From: Acidimicrobiales bacterium
GTDB taxonomy: Bacteria > Actinomycetota > Actinomycetes > Mycobacteriales > QHCE01
Assembly (NCBI GenBank): GCA_003243955.1
Contig: QHCE01000075.1
Coordinates: 1 to 35,602, forward strand
DNA length: 35,602 nt
Direction: 5' to 3'
Shown: in pieces, positions 24,055-30,402 of the stretch
Layout: each line of letters opens with the position of its first letter
Position numbering within the stretch: the first letter of the stretch is position 1
Program-made: the position numbers and the translations under genes
Notes under the pieces: generated by a model
Databases searched by the model: none
What the model was told of the DNA's origin: nothing
The model's input: only the letters and a program-made list of their open reading frames with translations

Positions 24055-25023
24055 ATGGCAACCGCAAAACGTAACGGGGTGCAGCTCGCCTATACCGAAA
24101 CCTCTCCTCCCGCTGCGAACAGTGGTGAACTGCTGTTCATTCACGGTTGGGGCGGTCACAGGGGATTTCTGCGGCCCCAACAGGAGTTCTTCGCGGCGAA
24201 CTACCGCACAGTCGCTCTGGATTTGCGGGGGCACGGCGGCAGTGACCGGCTCAATGGCGACTACAGCATCTCGTCTCTAGCTAGCGATGCACTGTGGTTA
24301 TCTGACTACCTCCAGTTGGCTGCGCCGGTGGTGATCGGGCACGATCTAGGCGCGGCGGTAGCAGTGGAGCTGGCGTGCCGAGCACCAGGACGCGTGCGGG
24401 CCGTAGTGGCTTTAGACGGTCCCCTTGCGGTCTCAGAGGATTCGGAGAATGCAACGCTCAGCATCAGCTCCGGTCTACAAACGGAGCATTACATAGAGGC
24501 GCTGCGCTATGTGGCAGAACGCACCATGTTTTTACCTACCGATGATCCTGATGTACGCGATTGGGTGCTGGGGGAGATGCGGCAGGTTCCCCAACATGTA
24601 CTGATAGACACTGCGCTGGCACACGCACAGTGGGATGCGGATTCCGCGATCCGTAACTGCCCGGTACCCAGCTACTACATTGCCTCAGCGAATACGCCCG
24701 CTAATCTGCATCGCTTGATAGAGCTTTCCCCCATTACCACCCTAGGTATGACCCCAGAGGTTGGCCACTTCCATCAGCTACTCGCGCCGCGGCGGATCAA
24801 TGCGTTGATCGAATCCTTCCTTGTCGGTCTTGCGGAGCCGCCCCCTGGTTCAGCCGCATCGCCGCTAGCGCCCGATGCCGTTAGTACAGCTGTACCTTTG
24901 CTGCCATCGCTGAGCGTGATGCCAATGGTCCCCCCACTCGAACTTCCAGCAGTACCGCCGCTGCCACATATGTCTCTTAGGCTTCCCATCTCGCCATCCA
25001 GCCCGCTGCCACCGGTGGGGTAG
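24055..25023 (+). CDS. Alpha/beta hydrolase with aspartate nucleophile
   Basis: A 322-residue protein whose first 260 residues form an alpha/beta hydrolase fold. The oxyanion motif is FIHGWGGH (about 28-35), DLRGHGGSDR follows, and the nucleophile elbow reads VIGHDLGAAVAVELA, placing aspartate 97 as nucleophile. That points to the epoxide hydrolase or dehalogenase type rather than serine esterases. The likely catalytic histidine is in EVGHFHQLL (about 238). Residues 261-322 are a Pro/Ser/Leu-rich tail of low complexity, not part of the fold. It sits with the Fic-like gene in an accessory insert between lipA and lipB. The substrate is unknown. Confidence 0.85.
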   Translation: MATAKRNGVQLAYTETSPPAANSGELLFIHGWGGHRGFLRPQQEFFAANYRTVALDLRGHGGSDRLNGDYSISSLASDALWLSDYLQLAAPVVIGHDLGAAVAVELACRAPGRVRAVVALDGPLAVSEDSENATLSISSGLQTEHYIEALRYVAERTMFLPTDDPDVRDWVLGEMRQVPQHVLIDTALAHAQWDADSAIRNCPVPSYYIASANTPANLHRLIELSPITTLGMTPEVGHFHQLLAPRRINALIESFLVGLAEPPPGSAASPLAPDAVSTAVPLLPSLSVMPMVPPLELPAVPPLPHMSLRLPISPSSPLPPVG

Positions 25024-25073
25024 CTGGGACAATGTGAGACGAAATTGCCGCATGTTCGACTATCGTCAGGTAT

Positions 25074-26360
25074 GTGCATAGCGACGACGAGACTCTCGAA
25101 GTGCGTGCGGCAGGCGCCCGGCAAGCGGTCGTGGATCTACGCACAATGAAGTGGCATCACATGCTCGCGACTCCGCGCTTGCGACGGCAGTGGGTGCTCG
25201 ATACGACGCCTCAGGAGTTTGTTGCCCAGTTGCCGCGCTGGAACGCGTTGTTGCGCGGGCTGAATCCTGTTAATCACGGTTTTTACGACGGCTTTGTATG
25301 GGTGGACCGATATCACGACCCCGGTAATTCGAACAGCTGGGATATCTCGCTGCTCTCGCCCGCCCCAAAGGACAAAATTCCGCTGCTGGAGCGTGCATGG
25401 CAGTCTGCACAGATTTCTGCCGAGAATCCTCGACTTAACGACGCTCGCGCCATGCGCCGGATTGGTCTTACCATCGCCGGAGCAGTAAATCTGGTTCACG
25501 CGTTCAGGAACGGCAGCGGCCGACTGGGCCGTTACTGGGGATACGTGCTGGACCAAGGCGATAACGGAACGCCGAAATCCGCTGATCGTATACAGCGAGC
25601 TGCCCTGAATACCGCTGAACGTGGACAAGTTCAATGGCACACAGATCTATGGCCCTACGATGGCAGGCTGTCGAGCATGGTCGCACGTGAAGCTGTCCCA
25701 GAGCCTGTAGAGCCCACGATCACCCCGATACGTATAACATCGAATCCCGATTCCAAGGCATCACGGGGATACTGGCGGCCGTTAGATTTTCCTGACTGCG
25801 GTCTGACGGACGTGGAGCGGCTCGAGCTGGTTTGTGCCCTCAACAATTTTCAGATCGGATTCGCTGCGCTGTATCAGACGCTGAACGATCGAGATTTGTT
25901 GCAAGACTCCATGGTCATATCGGGGCGCCAGACAGGAGGTAGCGGGTATATCGGTGCTTCCCTAAAAACGGGCGATGCGATTGTTGCACTCGATATCTGT
26001 GGATTACGAGACTTCATCAGACGGCATCAGCAGCTCCAGGTTCGGGTCGTGGATATCTTCTCCGAAGAGATGGCCTACCCGCGGCGAGAGTTCAGTCACA
26101 CGCGGGTTGAATACGGCGACGGCACCTGGATCGAGCTCAGCCCTACTTTGCCCGACGTATACGAACGGCACCTTGCGGAGCGATCGGCACTGTGTATCTC
26201 AGTGAGCCACAACGCTCCGCCTCGATCCGGGGCCACTCAGGCGGCTACTGTCGACCAGCAGCCACATAGACAGGAAGGTCCTGGAAGAGTTGTGGCCGCC
26301 GCGAAGCGCGTCTGGAACTGCAACCGGCGTTCGGGCGGTGGCCGGGCTAGCGCAAAGTGA
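25074..26360 (+). CDS. Unknown protein with a variant Fic-like motif
   Basis: A 428-residue protein I cannot place in a characterised family. Residues 142-153 (25497-25532) read HAFRNGSGRLGR. This aligns with the Fic motif HPFx(D/E)GNGRxxR, but the acidic residue is Asn and the second Asn is Ser. Those residues normally hold metal and phosphate for AMP transfer, so activity may differ or be lost. Upstream AMRRIGLTIAGAVNLV could be the Fic helix. Other segments (RRQWVLDTTPQEFVAQLPRW, FPDCGLTDVERLELVCALNN) are unfamiliar. It follows the hydrolase gene by 50 bases on the same strand, and its 3' end overlaps the convergent PPOX gene by 14 bases. Confidence 0.6.
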   Translation: MHSDDETLEVRAAGARQAVVDLRTMKWHHMLATPRLRRQWVLDTTPQEFVAQLPRWNALLRGLNPVNHGFYDGFVWVDRYHDPGNSNSWDISLLSPAPKDKIPLLERAWQSAQISAENPRLNDARAMRRIGLTIAGAVNLVHAFRNGSGRLGRYWGYVLDQGDNGTPKSADRIQRAALNTAERGQVQWHTDLWPYDGRLSSMVAREAVPEPVEPTITPIRITSNPDSKASRGYWRPLDFPDCGLTDVERLELVCALNNFQIGFAALYQTLNDRDLLQDSMVISGRQTGGSGYIGASLKTGDAIVALDICGLRDFIRRHQQLQVRVVDIFSEEMAYPRREFSHTRVEYGDGTWIELSPTLPDVYERHLAERSALCISVSHNAPPRSGATQAATVDQQPHRQEGPGRVVAAAKRVWNCNRRSGGGRASAK

Positions 26361-26775
26361 GCTCCACGCCGACGTGTCGTGCCCGATCTAACCGCAGCAG
26401 CCGGCCCAGGCGGTAAGCAACTGCTAAGGCCCGGAACCACCAGCCGTATTTCGCCGTCAGCGCTACTGAAACAACTATCAGCTCCTCAGGCGCCATCAGC
26501 CGAGCTATCGCCGGGATGGGGTCGCTGAGTAGTTTGCCGTTACTCTCGCATGGCGCCAGCAACACTTCGCGGTTGTGGGCGATCCGCTCGACTTTGCCGG
26601 AGCTGATCGGCATCTGTGCCACAAAACGGCCGGCGTATGGCGCGATCCGGACCACCGTGGGTACCTGTGCTCCGCTACTGGCGTGGCTGATCAAGCTGGC
26701 GTGCGGTTGGCTGGCCAAATGTGCGTAACGCGTCACCAACTCCAGGTTGGCGGGCAGCTGCGGAGTTAGCGTCAT
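26347..26775 (-). CDS. PPOX-class (split-barrel flavin/F420) protein
   Basis: A 142-residue protein resembling the PPOX-class F420-dependent enzymes of actinobacteria. The pattern is LVTRYAHLASQPHASLISHA, VPTVVRIAPYAGRFVAQMP, SSGKVERIAHNREVLLAPCE and, near the end, ALTAKYGWWFRAL with RHVGVELTLR. Such proteins form split-barrel dimers that bind F420 or flavin and reduce small molecules. The start overlaps the lipB stop by four bases (26772-26775), so it is translated from the lipB mRNA. The substrate is unknown. The cofactor assignment is by family resemblance only. Confidence 0.78.
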   Translation of the reverse strand: MTLTPQLPANLELVTRYAHLASQPHASLISHASSGAQVPTVVRIAPYAGRFVAQMPISSGKVERIAHNREVLLAPCESNGKLLSDPIPAIARLMAPEELIVVSVALTAKYGWWFRALAVAYRLGRLLRLDRARHVGVELTLR

Positions 26776-27479
26776 GCTCGGGTCGGGTTCAGGACCGGCC
26801 GTGGGTCACACAGTGTCCCAAGCTGTGGCCGAACCACGGGTAGTACGTCTCCGACGGTCACAGTTCGGCCCAGCTCCGCACTCAGCGATGTCACGCCAGC
26901 ATCAGCCAGACCACACGGCACTATGGTGTCAAATGCCGCGAGATTCGGGCTGCAATTCAACGCGAAGCCGTGCAGCGTCACCCGGTAGCTCACCCGCACC
27001 CCGATAGCGGCAACCTTGCGAGCTGGGCCGCGATCATCGGCTGGAACCCATACTCCGGTGCGGCCATCGATGAGCATAGTAGCCAACCCCAGTTGGGCAC
27101 ACGTGTTGATGAGTAGCTGTTCTATGCGACGAATGTAGGCCACGACGTCTAACGGCTGGGGTAGTCGTAGGATGGGGTAACCGATGAGCTGGCCAGGTCC
27201 ATGCCAGGTGATCTTGCCGCCTCGGTCTACCTCGACTACCTCGCTGCCGTTCCGGGGACGGTCGGAATCGAGGGTGCGTTTTCCGGCGGTGTACACGCTG
27301 GGATGTTCCAGCAGCATCACGGTGTCGCCGCGAGCATCTGCTCTGCGCTGTGCGTGCAGCTGACGTTGCCATTGCCAGGCCACTCGATAATCAACCAGCC
27401 CCGGCTCAATCAACTCCAGCTCTTTTATCGACGATGTGGATGTACCGCTGCTCGTGGGCACACATAGGCTGGCAGTCAC
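26772..27479 (-). CDS. lipB: Octanoyl-ACP:protein octanoyltransferase
   Basis: LipB transfers octanoate from acyl carrier protein to the lipoyl-domain lysine of 2-oxoacid dehydrogenase E2 subunits; LipA then adds sulfur. The 235-residue protein shows LLEHPSVYTAGKRT, DRGGKITWHGPGQLIGYPIL, the catalytic lysine in ARKVAAIGVRVS, LHGFALNCSPNL and the catalytic cysteine in IVPCGLADAGVTSLSAELGR. I chose GTG 27479 (VTASLCVPTSS) to match family length; the frame extends to ATG 27521. The C-terminus carries a short nonconserved tail after GTLCDPRP. The PPOX gene is coupled downstream. Confidence 0.96.
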   Translation of the reverse strand: MTASLCVPTSSGTSTSSIKELELIEPGLVDYRVAWQWQRQLHAQRRADARGDTVMLLEHPSVYTAGKRTLDSDRPRNGSEVVEVDRGGKITWHGPGQLIGYPILRLPQPLDVVAYIRRIEQLLINTCAQLGLATMLIDGRTGVWVPADDRGPARKVAAIGVRVSYRVTLHGFALNCSPNLAAFDTIVPCGLADAGVTSLSAELGRTVTVGDVLPVVRPQLGTLCDPRPVLNPTRA

Positions 27480-27593
27480 CTGTACCACTCTAACGATTGG
27501 CCTCAGTGCTTTGCCTGGCATTAGCGCAAAGTCAAAACGATTATGTAATCCGCATTGGGCCCATGCCGGCTATGTGATGGTGGGAAACATTGA

Positions 27594-27623
27594 AGCGCCA
27601 TCAGTGGCGCTATCGAGTTTTTT
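27594..27623 (+). terminator. Terminator-like hairpin upstream of the met operon
   Basis: AGCGCCA-TCAG-TGGCGCT (27594-27611) is a perfect 7-bp stem, followed after six bases by a T-run (27618-27623). No plus-strand gene lies directly before it, so its role is unclear; it may insulate the met promoter from read-through. Confidence 0.3.
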
Positions 27624-27675
27624 CAGCGGACTAACAACTAAGCTGTCAGTCCGGCATCTAAACCTACTGCCCGGG

Positions 27676-27705
27676 TGGACGCTGCGCTACAGTTTCCGCT
27701 ACAGT
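27676..27705 (+). promoter_or_regulatory. Candidate promoter of the met operon
   Basis: TGGACG (27676-27681), an 18-base spacer and TACAGT (27700-27705) match a -35/-10 pair. The -10 box ends eight bases before ATG 27714, so the transcript could begin at or near that ATG. Leaderless starts of this kind are common in mycobacteria. Confidence 0.5.
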
Positions 27706-27713
27706 CTCGTGCC

Positions 27714-27797
27714 ATGGCATTCCTCGTCGTTCAGTCTCACGTTCACCACGTGCGTATGACGAGCATGACGAGCATAGCCAACATGCGAATGTCCTAG
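27714..27797 (+). CDS. Met-rich leader peptide ORF (candidate)
   Basis: A 27-codon ORF placed just after the candidate promoter. Its second half is methionine-dense: it reads HVHHVRMTSMTSI, then ANMRMS and stop, with Met at residues 1, 15, 18, 24 and 26. The HV-three residues-R-two residues-S pattern recalls the small HVDLxRxxS leader peptides seen before sulfur-metabolism genes in actinobacteria, which usually carry cysteine codons. Here methionine takes that place. No ribosome binding site is visible, consistent with leaderless translation. It lies about 210 bases before metX. I infer translation-dependent attenuation responding to charged tRNA-Met, but coding has not been shown. Confidence 0.5.
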   Translation: MAFLVVQSHVHHVRMTSMTSIANMRMS

Positions 27798-27859
27798 TGG
27801 GCCAGTCGAGCTTCTAGGGCATATTTCCCGCACTTTCGAAGGCATGTTCTGCCTTACGC

Positions 27860-28002
27860 GGTTCCTTCCCTGTCCCTGGTGCTGCCGCATCGGTAGATTG
27901 CCGGCTCCGCTCACCTACGACCACTATGTACGCGCCGCTAGCAGCCGCGGGCTGCTGTCTCCATGTCTGACGCTGATAAGTCGATGTTTCTGAGAAGGAA
28001 AC
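27860..28002 (+). promoter_or_regulatory. Possible attenuator region before metX
   Basis: AGCAGCC-GCG-GGCTGCT (27940-27956) is a perfect 7-bp stem with a 3-base loop. Farther upstream GGTTCCTTC (27860-27868) can pair with GAAGGAAACC at the metX ribosome binding site, apart from one bulged A. This could hide the site when the leader is not being translated. The interpretation is structural inference only. Confidence 0.35.
27926..27970 (+). CDS. Possible second leader ORF with tandem Cys codons
   Basis: A 14-codon frame reading MYAPLAAAGCCLHV, with adjacent cysteine codons TGC TGT, ending 36 bases before metX. No clear ribosome binding site precedes it. The cysteine codons overlap the right arm of a 7-bp hairpin (27940-27956), so ribosome stalling there would melt the stem. 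MetB uses cysteine as sulfur donor, which makes the coincidence interesting, but the call is weak. Confidence 0.25.
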   Translation: MYAPLAAAGCCLHV

Positions 28003-28006
28003 CACC

Positions 28007-29140
28007 ATGGCTACTGCTATTGCTGCACCCTCAACACAGTTTGCGACTCCCGCACAGCTCAAAGTCCGATGTAGACCCCGAAACTCGGCGGTGGCATGTC
28101 GATCAAGGGCTACCGATACAGACGCCGAGTGCGAGGTGGTGCTGGATCCTACGTATGGCGCACCGGCAAAGGTCAAGCTGCGCTACCGCTTGCTGGGGCC
28201 AGTGGGCGCCCCGATCGTCGTTACACAGGGCGGGATCTCAGCCAATCGTGCCGTCTGTGACCTTCCTGATACCGCGGTTGCGCCAGCTCTTTCACAATCT
28301 GATCCACCACAATCTTGGTGGCCGCAAATTGTCGGCCCAGGGTTGGCATTGGACACCCGCTGCTTCCGGGTGCTATGCCTGGACTGGGTAACCCCGGCCG
28401 ATTGCATCCCTGGTAATACCGATTCCGATCGCGGATTGCGCTCGCGCCCGAGCGCAATCACCACCGCGGATCAAGCCGACGCGCTCGCGGCATTGCTGAC
28501 CGAACTTCGAATCGACCAAATCACGGCATACGTCGGTGCGTCCTATGGCGGGATGGTAGGGCTCGCCTTTGCGGCCCGCTATCCGAAGCTGGTGCAACGG
28601 CTCGTGGTGATCAGCGCCGCCCATCGGTCGCATCCCCTGTCTACCGCGCAGCGCAGCGTGCAGCGTCGCATAGTTGCGCTCGCGGCGCGGGCTGGTTCTC
28701 AATCGGAAGGCCTGGCGTTGGCTCGCGAGCTGGCGATGACCACATACCGCAGTGTCGAAGAGTTCGGGCAGCGTTTCGGCTCCGAGCCTCTTTCGGATGC
28801 TGCCGGCTTCCGCTTTCCGGTGGAAGACTACCTCGCCGCGGCAGGGGAGAGTTTTGTCCGCCGATGCGATGCGGACCGATTTCTAGCGTTGTCGGAATCC
28901 ATCGACTTACATCACGTGGACCCCAGCGCGATCACCGCGAAAACCACGCTGGTTGCGGTGGCCTCGGACCGTCTAGTTCCCATCGCTGACATGCGGGAGC
29001 TTTCGCAACGCATCCAGAGTGGATGCACGTTTATCGAGCTCGACTCCATCTTCGGCCACGACGCATTTCTCACCGACCCAGAGCAGATCAGTGGCGCTGT
29101 GCGTGCCGCGCTCAACCCAATCACCGATAAAGAAGGGTAA
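28007..29140 (+). CDS. metX: Homoserine O-acyltransferase, MetX type
   Basis: MetX acylates homoserine with acetyl- or succinyl-CoA, the first committed step of methionine synthesis. The 377-residue alpha/beta hydrolase-fold protein has the nucleophile elbow YVGASYGGMVGLA (Ser 179), aspartate in VAVASDRLVPIAD (about 321) and histidine in IFGHDAFL (about 351). The segments WWPQIVGPGLALDTRCFRVL and LVQRLVVISAAHRSHPLSTA resemble the group found beside metB in xanthomonads more than standard mycobacterial MetA/MetX, as I recall it. Transfer from another phylum is possible. The acyl donor cannot be decided. AGAAGGAAACC precedes ATG 28007. metB follows after eight bases. Confidence 0.88.
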   Translation: MATAIAAPSTQFATPAQLKVRCRPRNSAVACRSRATDTDAECEVVLDPTYGAPAKVKLRYRLLGPVGAPIVVTQGGISANRAVCDLPDTAVAPALSQSDPPQSWWPQIVGPGLALDTRCFRVLCLDWVTPADCIPGNTDSDRGLRSRPSAITTADQADALAALLTELRIDQITAYVGASYGGMVGLAFAARYPKLVQRLVVISAAHRSHPLSTAQRSVQRRIVALAARAGSQSEGLALARELAMTTYRSVEEFGQRFGSEPLSDAAGFRFPVEDYLAAAGESFVRRCDADRFLALSESIDLHHVDPSAITAKTTLVAVASDRLVPIADMRELSQRIQSGCTFIELDSIFGHDAFLTDPEQISGAVRAALNPITDKEG

Positions 29141-29148
29141 AGAAATCC

Positions 29149-30402
29149 ATGTCACACAGCTCAAACGACGACCTACCCGCATGCGCCCCCACTACCAGTG
29201 CGGTGCGTGCCGGTATAGGTACCGACAGCCAATTTGGTGCGGTGGTCGCGCCGCTCCACCTGTCTACTAACTTCACCTTCGACGGATACGGCGGTAAACG
29301 TCAGTATGACTACACCCGCAGTGGTAACCCAACGCGAGACGTTCTCGCTGACGCGCTTGCTGAGCTCGAACACGGTGCTGCAAGTGTGGTTACAGCTACA
29401 GGTATGGCCGCGGTGGCGTTGGCTCTGGAGCTCGTGCCTCCGGGCGGCACAATTGTGGCAACCCACGACTGCTACGGCGGTACTTGGCGGCTACTCAACC
29501 GCAATGCTGAGCGAGGCCGCTGGCAGGTGATATTCGCCGACCTCACCGACGCTGAAGCACTTTCCGCCGCGCTGGCACAGCGGCCGGCGTTGGTGTGGGT
29601 GGAGACGCCGTCTAACCCGCTGCTGCGGGTCACCGATATTGCCGAGGTTGCACGTGCGGCCCGTGCCGTGGGCGCGCTCACCGTGGTGGATAACACGTTC
29701 CTGTCTCCGTTGTTGCAGCAGCCGTTGGAGCTTGGTGCCGATGTAGTGGTGCACTCGACCACGAAATACATCAACGGACACAGTGACGTGGTTGGCGGCG
29801 CCGTGATCGCCCGTGATTGCGCCGTACACGAGGAACTGTCCTGGTGGGCCAACTGCATCGGTCTCACCGGTGCACCATTTGATAGCTACCTCACGTTGCG
29901 CGGACTGCGAACCCTAGCGCCGCGGATGCGTGCCCATCAAGAGAACACCAGCGCGGTCGCGGATCTGTTGGAGTCGCATCCGGCGGTGCGCGCTGTGTAT
30001 TGGCCTGGTCTGGCTAGTCACCCCGGTCATCAGCTAGCCAAGCGTCAGCAGCAGGGCTTTGGGGCAATGGTGAGCTTTGAGTTGGGTGGCGAGGGTGAGA
30101 GCGCGGTAGAAGGTGTGCGGGCGCTACTGTCCCAGCTGCGGTACTTCTCCTTAGCGGAATCCCTGGGTGGAGTCGAAAGCCTGATCGCTCATCCCGCGAG
30201 CATGACCCATGCAGCGATGACTCCGCAAGCTCGGCGTACCGCCGGTATCGCTGATTCGCTACTGAGGTTGTCGGTGGGCATCGAAGCGTCGCAAGACTTA
30301 TGTGCGGATCTTGCCGCCGGTCTGGATCGCGCGCTGCCGTACACGCTAGCTGTGGATAACTCGGGTACCGCAGGAGAGAAAGTGGTTACTGTAACTGGAT
30401 GA
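29149..30402 (+). CDS. metB: Cystathionine gamma-synthase / O-acylhomoserine thiol-lyase
   Basis: A PLP enzyme that replaces the acyl group of O-acylhomoserine with cysteine (giving cystathionine) or another thiol. The 417-residue protein belongs to the Cys/Met metabolism fold. It shows YDYTRSGNPTRDVLADALAE (phosphate-binding Tyr/Arg), VTATGMAAVALAL, VVDNTFLSPLLQQPLELGAD and the PLP lysine in HSTTKYINGHSDVVGGAV (about 206). The C-terminal SLGGVESLIAHPASMTHAAM and LLRLSVGIE are typical. Sequence alone does not separate cystathionine gamma-synthase from direct sulfhydrylation. It forms an operon with metX, and its stop overlaps the kinase start by four bases (30399-30402). Confidence 0.92.
   Translation: MSHSSNDDLPACAPTTSAVRAGIGTDSQFGAVVAPLHLSTNFTFDGYGGKRQYDYTRSGNPTRDVLADALAELEHGAASVVTATGMAAVALALELVPPGGTIVATHDCYGGTWRLLNRNAERGRWQVIFADLTDAEALSAALAQRPALVWVETPSNPLLRVTDIAEVARAARAVGALTVVDNTFLSPLLQQPLELGADVVVHSTTKYINGHSDVVGGAVIARDCAVHEELSWWANCIGLTGAPFDSYLTLRGLRTLAPRMRAHQENTSAVADLLESHPAVRAVYWPGLASHPGHQLAKRQQQGFGAMVSFELGGEGESAVEGVRALLSQLRYFSLAESLGGVESLIAHPASMTHAAMTPQARRTAGIADSLLRLSVGIEASQDLCADLAAGLDRALPYTLAVDNSGTAGEKVVTVTG

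Noticed and set aside
27798-28006. SAM riboswitch upstream of metX
   Set aside because: I could not find the conserved SAM riboswitch core or its characteristic helices; the leader-ORF model fits better.
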